This document shows, piece after piece, positions 9,501-17,169 of a stretch of DNA of 64,000 nucleotides. The DNA lies in assembly GCA_016720585.1 (NCBI GenBank), contig JADKKH010000006.1:186001-250000 (forward strand), written 5' to 3'. A model generated the notes under the pieces. That model saw only the letters and a program-made list of their open reading frames with translations. It ran no database searches and had not been told where the DNA came from. Position 1 is the first letter of the stretch. Every line of letters begins with the position of its first letter. Origin of the DNA: Chitinophagaceae bacterium. Lineage in GTDB: Bacteria; Bacteroidota; Bacteroidia; Chitinophagales; Chitinophagaceae. The position numbers were made by a program, and so were the translations under genes.

Positions 9501-11821
9501 AAATGATTCCGGGAGGTATCGTATTTGCCGGGCTGACAATATTATTATTCGTGGTAAAGCCGGTATTTAACAAAGACAAGGAATTCGGTGTATCTGATCT
9601 GGCGAAAAATATGGACGTGTTTATTGAAATGCGGTTGCAGCCTGTATTGGACTATTTTGATTCATCCCGTTTAACCCGGAAATTATCCCTATTTAAAAAA
9701 GACCAGTTGTTCAGTGATTCAGTCCGGAAATTGCAGGCGGCAGGTAGCCTCGACGAAGCCGGGAAATTCTTTGCCAAAGAGATTGAGACCTATACCCGAA
9801 GTAGTTTTTCACGACACCTTGACCAGCGCCCGATGCTTTACCTGGATTTGAATTCCGGAAAACCACAATTAGCTGTAAATGATAATTACTTCCGTATTGA
9901 ACCGCCACCACACCTGCAACAATACTGGACGGGTCATGTGTTTGGTGACAGCACTAATTATAATATCACTTTGTGGAATGGGGGAGATGGTTCAGTGGTC
10001 AATAAAAGGATGAGCAATTATACGGATGAACAAAGTTCACTGCTGACAAAAGGACTCCAATTAACTTTCCGGGAAAGATATGGTGAAAATCGGTTTACCA
10101 GGCTCTGTCTCATCAATCTTTCCGGTTCATCTATTAAAGTCAGTAACACAGAAGGTCAGATTATCCTTTATCCGAATGATACACTGGAACTTCATAATCC
10201 TGACAGGATCCGTATCGTGGATTCAACAAGCCAGGATAAAATAGTGGTGATAGAACCGGATGCCTTTATGAAAAATTATTATGTGAATGGAAGCCGGTTT
10301 TATGTGTACCCGATGGGTAAGGATTTTATCTGGGCAAGAAATTTTGCTGAAAGTATTTCTGCTGAATACACCGGGAAAGGAGCATCTGGAAAAAATGCCT
10401 ATATATCCCTGGATGCGGGGTTAATGGATTCTTTATCTTCCAGGATTCAAACAATGGTGCATACAGATACGGCCTATAAGAAAGGAGCCGAGTATGGTAT
10501 TTGCATTGCGGATGGTAATGGAAGACTGCTGGCCATGACTGATTTTATTAAAGGAATGAACCGTCCCGACCCGAATGATAAAGCCGGGTTTAATAAAGTG
10601 ATACGAGGTGACAACGGGTTTGTTTCACAGTCTTTATTACGCAAACAAATCGGTAACATCAATTTATTGCGAATGAACCCCGGCCCCGGTTCAACCTTGA
10701 AACCTATTGTGTTCTCTGCGATTGCTTCACAATTAAAATTGGATTGGGATGCTTTTGCCGCTGAAGGGTTTTCACAAAAGCAGGATTTTTTCGGTGGAGA
10801 GAAAGTAGCAACATACGATTTTGAAAAGAATAATGGCCGGGTTAATTCCGTGGTTGATTATTTGCGGTATTCAGACAATTATTATCACGCCAACTTATTA
10901 TTGCTGGGATCCTATTCCAGGCAAAACCTGCAGGATTTATTGGTAAAACACTTTGCCACACAAAATACTGGTGTCTCGTTTAGCTGGCCCTACTTCAGTT
11001 ATAACGGAAAGCAATACTGGCTTAATGGTTTTCAGAACTGGCCCGGTTATATAAATGGAAAAGCCAACTTTGGTTCGGATAGTTCTTTTGTTTCTGTCGG
11101 ATTGCTGAACAATTATGGTATCCATACTTTCCGGACAGGTAAAGGAGCTGATAAATTTTCATCCGTCTATGATTCTTTGCTTTTCCGAGAGGCTTCTAAA
11201 AAATCCGGATTTATTTTACCGGAGTATGCGTTGTTTGACCAGAAAGGAACAGGTATGGATAATGCCAAACCCAATGAGGTATTTATGTCTTCTTTCCGGG
11301 GTCATGTAAAAGGCAGCAGCCAGGTCCTGGTGCCGCCTGTAAAGATGCTGGATGCTTTTGGCAAATTGGTTAGTCAGAACCGGAATTATGCGCTCACCTT
11401 AAACCCTTATGCCACCGAACCGGCATTCAAGGCATTTGATGTGGATAACGGCGTTAAATTCGCTAATTATCTTTCCATCATCCGGGAAAAAGTTTTTGTG
11501 GGAATGGAACAGGCTTTATTTAGTGGAACGGCTGCCCGGTTAGGGGCTCTGTTGAAAAATGCTTCGCCGTATTATTATTATGCCAAGACCGGAACAACGG
11601 GGGATGATGAATCAAAAACAAAATCAAAATTATTTGCTATCATTATTTCGCAGAAAAATGTGACAGACCCGGATTTTAATTTCCGGAAAAACAAGTTTTT
11701 TACGATCTATTTTACTTCTCAGAACGGGCCTGCCAAACAAAATGAAGAATTCCAGGCAGCTATAATTAAGTATGTGGAGCAATCACCGGTATTCAAAAAA
11801 TATATGGCAGGAATTAACTAA
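6539..11821 (+). CDS. Probable SEDS glycosyltransferase fused to class B PBP transpeptidase
   Basis: 1760 residues. Seen: two N-terminal TM helices (about 11-29, 41-58); a periplasmic beta-rich domain (60-424); about ten TM helices (425-782); a loop of about 95 residues; then helices near 881-900, 915-943, 960-977 and 988-1008; and a C-terminal periplasmic part (1010-1760). The C-terminal part has the penicillin-binding active-site triad in order: S1385-T-L-K1388, S1445-D-N and K1683-T-G. The large loop carries QATDLVAS (Asp867) followed by AEHGKWSVLL, and a later GQDMPFGSILS segment. These match the HTDFIFA-type catalytic loop and the PLPFISYGG segment of FtsW/RodA. Inferred: helices 881-977 are SEDS TM8-10, and 988-1008 is the PBP anchor. 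SEDS enzymes polymerise lipid II and class B PBPs cross-link it, so this chain would do both. The transpeptidase call is strong, the SEDS call moderate. Confidence 0.75.
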   Translation: MLRFLTSLTFLYAITIGVLLLYGWIYYTGFVKKGYLKKSFPLVFGIIGMACFSFLYFNIHAPLSLKTISNLDHHFIRQDGFRVAGSIELGRTDTSNYKSNSFNRFILSKQGHQLQVTSTYSEEPFYAATGSSYKLLSVNYPAKDHTVSFKIDSVTVHIRAMGDSSFELRINNAVVCRTTKIITKGALSWNILKDDLAFINSAVYTDERLVESLKSILILRDDVSRKGAGALTYFLSGRLFQKVQQVQYDEKNIQPDHMAFHTTLADKSTIAWGVGFLDNNRNQFRIHYLGADSFDLLNRYPVSYPLTEERKDDWNKHSVNKFLVSDAKDLQQMPAVFTEGFMFAPFAGDNNLDFSPVLLTYQKDRAHAPLQLQAKFLKESASHGVRPDASNTLLLPARSSNFSWIFSIQNSFNWNFEVRNLSPRTWQWLLFGTLFFFFVLVFSSSWLKPAHKLSWIWQILTSVTLVLLCTRFFMYWRYKSFPPYEGLDLPSVQQLNSSWNFGIILLTTVALAIIFGFGFLKYLYVSVRMRFASLFNKSYKENFEAGYLSTEERIGAAIDKIPLIRKSGRSLAFFVSWIVLLLSAGGFAAFNNFDPSTSRHLAILLVGLYFVFIYISYKHSPLVISAEKSWWGVHTGRSFDIIINNPVKVLLSVSLLGLFAFVDIGFAIIFLNFLLFNEAFLCINYAIAGLSAGSKRNASLFGVLGFIYGLLFAVNLVFGPYIFKYLLGLPQLLYAAGYIFFAIGISYNLVRLMHQLPVRRRTLIGLVTAVFLFAGAFLFFPKERILEKAAITKYRIDVMTMPVDQAIETAYREGKTYEPVIRAAQNQWFINTFIYEKNNVSVNAAGFTLLPHAPQNKGAKYNAQATDLVASRFFIAEHGKWSVLLFVLLLLVPTTLLASFYKLYPDFTNRINNHYPAITAGFSLLNYLGITALLVILAATGRYIFFGQDMPFGSILSKQSILFPALLIVAVVILFKNIPLQQYPNRKKMIPGGIVFAGLTILLFVVKPVFNKDKEFGVSDLAKNMDVFIEMRLQPVLDYFDSSRLTRKLSLFKKDQLFSDSVRKLQAAGSLDEAGKFFAKEIETYTRSSFSRHLDQRPMLYLDLNSGKPQLAVNDNYFRIEPPPHLQQYWTGHVFGDSTNYNITLWNGGDGSVVNKRMSNYTDEQSSLLTKGLQLTFRERYGENRFTRLCLINLSGSSIKVSNTEGQIILYPNDTLELHNPDRIRIVDSTSQDKIVVIEPDAFMKNYYVNGSRFYVYPMGKDFIWARNFAESISAEYTGKGASGKNAYISLDAGLMDSLSSRIQTMVHTDTAYKKGAEYGICIADGNGRLLAMTDFIKGMNRPDPNDKAGFNKVIRGDNGFVSQSLLRKQIGNINLLRMNPGPGSTLKPIVFSAIASQLKLDWDAFAAEGFSQKQDFFGGEKVATYDFEKNNGRVNSVVDYLRYSDNYYHANLLLLGSYSRQNLQDLLVKHFATQNTGVSFSWPYFSYNGKQYWLNGFQNWPGYINGKANFGSDSSFVSVGLLNNYGIHTFRTGKGADKFSSVYDSLLFREASKKSGFILPEYALFDQKGTGMDNAKPNEVFMSSFRGHVKGSSQVLVPPVKMLDAFGKLVSQNRNYALTLNPYATEPAFKAFDVDNGVKFANYLSIIREKVFVGMEQALFSGTAARLGALLKNASPYYYYAKTGTTGDDESKTKSKLFAIIISQKNVTDPDFNFRKNKFFTIYFTSQNGPAKQNEEFQAAIIKYVEQSPVFKKYMAGIN

Positions 11822-12183
11822 TAATTTTCTTCCATCATTTCTGAAAGTACTATTTCAACCGGTATCATTTCTTTGTTCATTAAAACATAATGGGGCGAAT
11901 TTTTGCTGATCTCTTGCAATAATTCATTTTCTATTTGGGCAAGGTCTTTAAGAAAATTATTGACCGGAAGAGCCATCTTATGCAGGCTTAGGCCTGTTTC
12001 ATGATAAAAAACGGAGAATTCTTCTTTGATATACGATGCGCCATCCTGGATAAGCGTTACACCAAGCGCGGCTTGTTTCTTCGCCCCGTAATAGGACTGT
12101 TTCAGGAAAGTATTAATAGTGATCTTATTGTTGGTCAGTATATCAGGCTTTACAAAGCTGGTTTGATCGGGCATAACATTCAT
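11818..12183 (-). CDS. Hypothetical small helical protein
   Basis: 121 residues, predicted mostly helical, with no signal peptide, TM segment or cysteine. No family is recognised. The 3' end overlaps the convergent SEDS-PBP gene by 4 nt. The start is ATG 12183; Met4 (12174) is an alternative. No TAnnTTTG box was found upstream. Coding character is acceptable (many Lys, Glu, Asn; few rare residues), but a functional assignment is not possible. Confidence 0.5.
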   Translation of the reverse strand: MNVMPDQTSFVKPDILTNNKITINTFLKQSYYGAKKQAALGVTLIQDGASYIKEEFSVFYHETGLSLHKMALPVNNFLKDLAQIENELLQEISKNSPHYVLMNKEMIPVEIVLSEMMEENY

Positions 12184-12343
12184 TTTGATGAAATGTATAC
12201 ATATCCGTGCCAGTTTTTTCCAGAACGGATGGGAATTTGATAATCCATTTCATCACGCCGTAAATGTGGAGAAATTGTATCCGAAAAAAGAAAAATGAAA
12301 AATTGTCTTAGTATTATCAGATAAGACAGCCGGGATAACTATT

Positions 12344-12808
12344 TTATTTTCCCCAATCCCACAGACCCCATTTTACCGTATCGGGAATTTTCTCCCCACT
12401 TTGTTTTAATGTCAGCAGCATATTGCCCCGGTGATGTGATTCATGAGAAATAAAATATCCCAGCAACGGGATCACGCCTTTCCGGAAACCTTTTACTGTG
12501 CCACCATTATCCCAGCTCCGGCTCAGTAATTCTTCAATGCCTTTGGCCGAATCATCAAAAGCTTTTCGTAAAGCTTTCCGGTTGAAGGCAGCTTTTTTAT
12601 CCAGAGGCATATATTTTTTAAAAATATCAATAGCACAGATCTCAAGCCATTGCATCCGAACCGAATGTATATGCACCCATTGCTCATAAATAGTCCTGCC
12701 ACTCCGGGTGCTTAATGATTTCTGCATACCTGCATCCGTTGTATTATCTATGAGCAGGTAGTTCATTTTGTTATGTGTATGCCAGGTGCCGAGCAGTTGA
12801 TCTTTCAT
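12344..12808 (-). CDS. DinB-family putative metal-dependent protein
   Basis: 154 residues, consistent with the DinB/YfiT four-helix bundle. The C-terminal part has the family's histidine cluster FISHESHHRGNML, which together with an upstream histidine (VHIHSVRMQ, about 46-54) would bind a divalent metal. Family members include thiol-dependent S-transferases, but most are uncharacterised, so no substrate is assigned. The gene is preceded on its strand by a purine-rich AGAAGG 4 nt before the ATG, a rare plausible ribosome-binding site in this window. Confidence 0.8.
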   Translation of the reverse strand: MKDQLLGTWHTHNKMNYLLIDNTTDAGMQKSLSTRSGRTIYEQWVHIHSVRMQWLEICAIDIFKKYMPLDKKAAFNRKALRKAFDDSAKGIEELLSRSWDNGGTVKGFRKGVIPLLGYFISHESHHRGNMLLTLKQSGEKIPDTVKWGLWDWGK

Positions 12809-12830
12809 ACCTTCTTTTACCCTGTAAAAT

Positions 12831-12868
12831 AAAAAAACTTCCCGGTTGTTACCGGGAAGTTTTTTTTA
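12831..12868 (-). terminator. Rho-independent terminator after the DUF1573 pair
   Basis: A perfect 10-bp stem (12837-12846 with 12851-12860), TGTT loop, flanked by A7 on the left and T8 on the right, so it can act in either direction. It lies just downstream of the minus-strand DUF1573 genes and upstream of the dinB-like gene, and would separate the two transcripts. Confidence 0.85.
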
Positions 12869-12885
12869 TTCAATTAAAAAGCAGG

Positions 12886-13425
12886 TTATTGATTCTTGCT
12901 CAATTTGGGTTGACTGGAATTGGTTGAAATTGATGGGCTCGAAGGTGATGTAGTTGGAACCCTGGTATTGTTAGCAGCGGGCATCTCAGTACCTGGTTTT
13001 TTATCTTTCATATAGGCATCATATGCTTCAGCCGTAAGAACTTCACCGCTTATCTGCACCGTCTTAGGTTGATCAATGCCGGCAAGTTTGATGAATACAT
13101 CTTTTGAGAAAGGGGCTGCTGCGGCAGCATTATACTGCACTTTTAAAGAAACTGTTTTGCCCGGTAAAATCGGGTCAACAATTTTTTCCGGTGTAGTACA
13201 ACCACAACTGGCCCAGGTGTTTTCTACAACCAGGGGCTTTTCACTTACGTTTTTGATTTCAAAGGAATACGTAACCGGGGTGCCCTGGAGTATTTTTCCA
13301 AAGTCATGTTTTTCAACATTCACTTTAATCAGGTCTTCCGCTTTTGGCTGTGCCGCTGGAGTTGTTTGGGCAAATGTTGCCAGGCTGAATACGAATGCAG
13401 TTGCTGCTAAGAAAATCTTCTTCAT
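12886..13425 (-). CDS. DUF1573 domain secreted protein (second of pair)
   Basis: 179 residues. A signal peptide (1-20, cleavage after TFAQ) precedes one DUF1573 domain (about 30-130), an Ig-like beta sandwich recognised by HDFGKILQG, YSFEIKNVSEKPL and the conserved ASCGCTTPE motif, whose CGC pair is the family hallmark. The tail from about 140 is low-complexity Pro/Ser/Thr/Asn, as in surface-exposed linkers. Periplasmic or extracellular, function unknown. It starts 10 nt after the stop of a paralogue (13436-13876), so the two form an operon closed by the terminator at 12831-12868. Confidence 0.88.
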   Translation of the reverse strand: MKKIFLAATAFVFSLATFAQTTPAAQPKAEDLIKVNVEKHDFGKILQGTPVTYSFEIKNVSEKPLVVENTWASCGCTTPEKIVDPILPGKTVSLKVQYNAAAAAPFSKDVFIKLAGIDQPKTVQISGEVLTAEAYDAYMKDKKPGTEMPAANNTRVPTTSPSSPSISTNSSQPKLSKNQ

Positions 13426-13435
13426 GGTTTAAAAT

Positions 13436-13876
13436 TTAAAAGGATTGTTTTTTTAAAAAATCAACAGAGGCATTGGCAGGAGCTGCACCTTCCGGGGCTT
13501 TCCAAACCGTGCCTTTGATGGTTATTATTTTTGACTGATTGCTATTATAAGTAACGGTAATTGTTTTCTGAAAATCACCTTCTGCAGCCGCATTGTATCC
13601 CACTTTAATTTTTGCTGTGGCACCGGGGGCAATCGGGTCGTGGCTCCATTCAGGTGTGGTGCATCCGCAACTGGCCTGTACATTATCTAATTTCAGTTCA
13701 GTCTTACCGGAATTGGTTATTTCAAAATTGTAATAAACCGGCTTGCCCTGGGGGATTTTGGCAAAATCATGCTCCGTTTCTTTCAATAGCAATAAATCTT
13801 CTTTTGGGGCAATAACCTGTGCATTACCAGAAAGAAAACCTGATATTAAAACAATAAGGGCAAAAATTTTGCTCAT
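13436..13876 (-). CDS. DUF1573 domain secreted protein (first of pair)
   Basis: 146 residues from ATG 13876. The in-frame upstream start at 14032 is rejected because it would cross the promoter and bury the signal peptide. The signal peptide (MSKIFALIVLISGFLSGNAQ) precedes one DUF1573 domain with HDFAKIPQG, YYNFEITNSGKTEL and ASCGCTTPEW. It is a tandem paralogue of the gene at 12886-13425, from which it differs by lacking the low-complexity tail. Transcription probably starts from the TAAATTTG box at 13897-13904, leaving a leader of roughly 15 nt. Confidence 0.88.
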   Translation of the reverse strand: MSKIFALIVLISGFLSGNAQVIAPKEDLLLLKETEHDFAKIPQGKPVYYNFEITNSGKTELKLDNVQASCGCTTPEWSHDPIAPGATAKIKVGYNAAAEGDFQKTITVTYNSNQSKIITIKGTVWKAPEGAAPANASVDFLKKQSF

Positions 13877-13896
13877 ACTTTTCCAATTAAAGACCT

Positions 13897-13904
13897 CAAA
13901 TTTA
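13897..13904 (-). promoter_or_regulatory. TAAATTTG minus-7 box of the DUF1573 operon
   Basis: Exact match to the Bacteroidota minus-7 consensus TAnnTTTG on the reverse strand, 20 nt upstream of the ATG at 13876. No clear minus-33 TTG at the usual distance. Confidence 0.55.
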
Positions 13905-14010
13905 GATAAAAGATGGCATATTACATAGACGGGTTGCATCCGGATATTATTATTTTTTATCCTCAGAAACCCGGCTTTCATATATAGGCTGCAGGTGAAT
14001 TCATTCTTCC

Positions 14011-14018
14011 TATTTTTG
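14011..14018 (+). promoter_or_regulatory. TATTTTTG minus-7 box abutting the E1 start
   Basis: Exact TAnnTTTG match ending only 4 nt before the ATG at 14023. If used, the transcript would start at or near the start codon and be leaderless. No minus-33 TTG is evident. Confidence 0.5.
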
Positions 14019-14022
14019 CCTG

Positions 14023-16413
14023 ATGGAACCAACCCGGGAAATATTGGCTGATGAAGAAAAGCTTTCTTTTGAGAAATTCAGGGGGGCTGTTTTAAATGAC
14101 TTCCAAACAGCTTGTATAAGCCGGGAAGCCAGTCTTTTAGGCCGGAAAGAAGTGCTGGGCGGGAAAGCTAAATTTGGAATTTTTGGGGATGGTAAGGAAA
14201 TAGCCCAGGTAGCCATGGCCAAGTTTTTTCAGCCAGGGGATTTTCGGAGTGGCTATTACCGTGACCAAACCTTTATGTTTGCCGCGGGTCTTGCTAATGT
14301 TGAGCAGTTTTTTTCTCAATTATATGCCGACCCGGATATTAACCACGATCCTTTCAGCGCCGGCCGGCAGATGAACAGTCATTTTGCTTCGCGGATGGTG
14401 GATGAAAACGGGGAATGGCTAAACCTGGTTGACTTTAAAAATGTATCCAGCGATATTGCCCCTACTGCTGGTCAAATGCCCAGGGCCCTGGGGTTGGCTT
14501 TTGCCTCAAAATCATTTCGCGAAATTGATGTTTTAAAGGACTACAAAAATTTGTCCCGGGGTGGAAATGAAGTTTGCTTTGTAACCATCGGGGATGCTTC
14601 CACCAGCGAGGGTCATTTCTGGGAAACAATGAATGCTGCGGGTGTGTTGCAGGTGCCCCTGGCTGTTTTTGTCTGGGATAACGGGTATGGGATCTCGGTT
14701 CCAATAAAATACCAGACAACAAAAGGTTCCATTTCTGAGGCCCTGAGTGGTATGCAAAAAAAAGAAGGTGAAAATGGTTTTAATATATATAAAGTAAAAG
14801 GATGGGATTATGCCGGTATGTGTGAAGTGTTTGAAGAAGGGATACGACAGGCCAGAGAAACACATATCCCTGTATTATTTCATGTTGAGGAAATTACCCA
14901 ACCCCAGGGACATTCTACTTCAGGTAGTCATGAGCGCTATAAATCCCAGGAACGTTTAATATGGGAAAAAGAATGGGATGGCATTAAGAAAATGAAAGAG
15001 TGGATCATTGAAAATGCACTCGCGGAAGAAAAGGAGCTGGATGAAATATCTGAAAAAGCAAAAGAATCTGTCCGAGAGAGCAAAACAGCAGCCTGGGAAA
15101 AATATCTTTTACCCATAAAACAGCAGGTGGTCAGGGCCACGGATCTGATCAGTGCTATGTTGAATTCACTGCCACAACAGGCGGAAGTCCTGCAGAGAAT
15201 GGTTCATGAATTAACTGCTAACCGGGAACCCCTGCGCCGGGATGTAATGAAAACCCTGCATGCGGCGCTGGCTATTGCCGGTGATGCAGAGGCGGCCTAT
15301 TGGACAAAAGATTATTATAATGACCTGCTGGCAGAGAATAAAAAACTATTTAATACTTTTTTATATAATGAAGGGCCGAAAAGTGCCTTGAAAGTAGAAG
15401 AAGTAAAAATCCTTTTTGCTGAGGATGCGCCGTTGCTGAATGGTTTCGATGTTCTGAATAAATTCTTTGATGAACTCTTTACGACCAATTCTAAAGTCGT
15501 TGCTTTTGGGGAAGACCTGGGTTTTATCGGGGATGTAAATCAGGGGTTCAGCGGTTTGCAGCAGAAACACGGTAAACAACGGATATTCGATACCGGAATC
15601 CGGGAGTTATCAATCATTGGACAGGGCATTGGCCTGGCCCTTCGTGGGTTAAGACCCATTGCAGAAATACAATACCTGGATTATCTGTTATATGGATTAC
15701 AACCTCTGAGCGATGATGTGGCCACCCTTCATTACAGATCAGCAGGTCAGCAAAGTTGTCCTTTGATCGTACGAACCAGGGGCCATCGCCTGGAAGGAAT
15801 CTGGCATAGCGGTTCACCGATGGGAATGATCATCAATGCACTTCGGGGTATGTATGTATGTGTACCAAGAAATATGACCCAGGCAGTCGGTATGTATAAT
15901 ACCTTATTAAGGAGTAATGATCCGGGGCTGGTCATAGAGTGTTTAAATGGTTACCGCTTAAAGGAAAAGTTGCCTTCCAATCTTTTGGAGTTCACGATTC
16001 CATTAGGCGTGCCGGAAATAATTAAAGAAGGAACGGATATTACCATTGTTTCTTATGGTTCCACTTTACGCATTGTACAAGATGCGGCGAACAGGCTGGA
16101 GGCACAGGGTACCAGTTGTGAAATTGTTGATGTACAAACATTACTGCCTTTTGATCTTCATCATAAAATTCTTGACTCACTAAAAAAGACCAGCCGGATC
16201 GTTTTTGTAGATGAAGATGTGCCCGGGGGCGCTTCCGCATATATGTTCACAAAAGTAATGGAAGAACAAGGCGGCTATAAATACCTGGATGTCGCCCCAC
16301 GAACTATTACGAGTAAAGCGCATCGTCCTGCTTATGGCAGCGATGGCGATTATTTCTGCAAACCCAATGCGGAAGAGATTGAAGCGGTAGTGAAACAAAT
16401 GATGGCGGAATAA
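14023..16413 (+). CDS. Alpha-keto acid dehydrogenase E1, fused alpha and beta subunits
   Basis: 796 residues, equal to the sum of an E1 alpha and an E1 beta subunit. The alpha part (1 to about 350) holds the thiamine diphosphate motif: GDASTSEG (190-197) through Asn204, ending VWDNGYGIS. The beta part (about 455-796) has FGEDLGFIGDVNQGF, RGLRPIAEIQY, RTRGHRLEG and the C-terminal transketolase-like domain (VDVQTLLPFD, VFVDEDVPGGASA). A helical linker (about 370-450) joins them. The enzyme decarboxylates 2-oxo acids and passes the acyl group to a lipoyl E2; sequence pattern and length favour the branched-chain (2-oxoisovalerate) type. No E2 or E3 gene is in the window. It is divergent from the DUF1573 operon. 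Confidence 0.88.
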   Translation: MEPTREILADEEKLSFEKFRGAVLNDFQTACISREASLLGRKEVLGGKAKFGIFGDGKEIAQVAMAKFFQPGDFRSGYYRDQTFMFAAGLANVEQFFSQLYADPDINHDPFSAGRQMNSHFASRMVDENGEWLNLVDFKNVSSDIAPTAGQMPRALGLAFASKSFREIDVLKDYKNLSRGGNEVCFVTIGDASTSEGHFWETMNAAGVLQVPLAVFVWDNGYGISVPIKYQTTKGSISEALSGMQKKEGENGFNIYKVKGWDYAGMCEVFEEGIRQARETHIPVLFHVEEITQPQGHSTSGSHERYKSQERLIWEKEWDGIKKMKEWIIENALAEEKELDEISEKAKESVRESKTAAWEKYLLPIKQQVVRATDLISAMLNSLPQQAEVLQRMVHELTANREPLRRDVMKTLHAALAIAGDAEAAYWTKDYYNDLLAENKKLFNTFLYNEGPKSALKVEEVKILFAEDAPLLNGFDVLNKFFDELFTTNSKVVAFGEDLGFIGDVNQGFSGLQQKHGKQRIFDTGIRELSIIGQGIGLALRGLRPIAEIQYLDYLLYGLQPLSDDVATLHYRSAGQQSCPLIVRTRGHRLEGIWHSGSPMGMIINALRGMYVCVPRNMTQAVGMYNTLLRSNDPGLVIECLNGYRLKEKLPSNLLEFTIPLGVPEIIKEGTDITIVSYGSTLRIVQDAANRLEAQGTSCEIVDVQTLLPFDLHHKILDSLKKTSRIVFVDEDVPGGASAYMFTKVMEEQGGYKYLDVAPRTITSKAHRPAYGSDGDYFCKPNAEEIEAVVKQMMAE

Positions 16414-16429
16414 TTTGTAAATCTTTTTT

Positions 16430-16726
16430 ATGCTGACTGATAAAGAAAAAAAACAACGGGCCCAGTATGAAAAGGAACTCCGCTGGCCTGCCTGGAAATT
16501 CATTTTAATTAATGGAGTGTTGATCTGGGGAGTTCCGGTGGCCCTCATGGTTTCATTGATTGATATGTTCCTTTTTGGAAAATCTTTTCATACGATCCTG
16601 AGCCGTGAATTATGGCTCAACCTGGTTGGTTTTTCCATAGGGGGTATTTTCTATGGGTGGTTTATGTTGAGATTTATACGAAAACAATATCAAAAACTCA
16701 AAGAAAAAGAGTCGCTCCCGGGATAA
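16430..16726 (+). CDS. Small two-TM membrane protein
   Basis: 98 residues with a charged N-terminus (KEKKQRAQYEKELRW), two TM helices (about 23-46 and 63-83) and a basic C-terminal tail. Resembles the 2TM or DUF-type small membrane proteins common in Bacteroidota; no specific family is claimed. It starts 16 nt after the E1 stop and is probably co-transcribed with it. Confidence 0.7.
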   Translation: MLTDKEKKQRAQYEKELRWPAWKFILINGVLIWGVPVALMVSLIDMFLFGKSFHTILSRELWLNLVGFSIGGIFYGWFMLRFIRKQYQKLKEKESLPG

Positions 16727-16776
16727 AAAGCTGTATCTTTTGGTATAATCTTATCAGCAAACCTAAAAACAACACC

Positions 16777-17025
16777 ATGGCTATTGTAAAAGTTATTGAA
16801 GTGATCGCCTCATCCGATAAAAGTTTTGATGATGCTGTAAAACAGGCAGTAAAAGAAACCTCTAAAACCATCCGTAATATTGATTCGGTCTGGGTGAAGG
16901 ATATGAAAGTGCATGTGAAGGACGGCAAGATAAAATCATACGGGGTTATCTGCAAAGTATCTTTCCGGGTAGGTAAGGATAAGGAAAAAGGGAAAGAAAA
17001 AGGAAAAGAAGAAAACAAGGTCTAA
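16777..17025 (+). CDS. Dodecin family flavin-binding protein
   Basis: 82 residues from the ATG at 16777. The pattern VKVIEVIASSDKSFDDAVKQ, then TIRNIDSVWVKDMK and the C-terminal beta strand is that of dodecins, small proteins that assemble into hollow dodecamers and store or buffer flavins. The aromatic tryptophan of VWVKD sits where dodecins stack the isoalloxazine ring. The core is normal length; a lysine/glutamate-rich tail of about 15 residues (KEKGKEKGKEE) is extra. An upstream in-frame extension to 16612 is rejected because it overlaps the preceding gene. Confidence 0.88.
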   Translation: MAIVKVIEVIASSDKSFDDAVKQAVKETSKTIRNIDSVWVKDMKVHVKDGKIKSYGVICKVSFRVGKDKEKGKEKGKEENKV

Positions 17026-17055
17026 GCCATTGAATCGCCTCTCAAATTAATATGG

Positions 17056-17083
17056 ATCCCATCCCGGTAAAACAGGATGGGAT
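17056..17083 (+). terminator. Hairpin downstream of dodecin
   Basis: A 9-bp perfect stem (17056-17064 with 17075-17083) and a 10-nt loop, 30 nt after the dodecin stop, followed by the weakly T-rich TATTTAATA. Likely end of the E1-dodecin transcript. Confidence 0.55.
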
Positions 17084-17169
17084 TATTTAATATGGGTTGA
17101 ACCGGACATTTGTTTATGCAGGGTATATACCCCGAATTATTTTGTTCTATTTTAAATAAATGATGCGTT

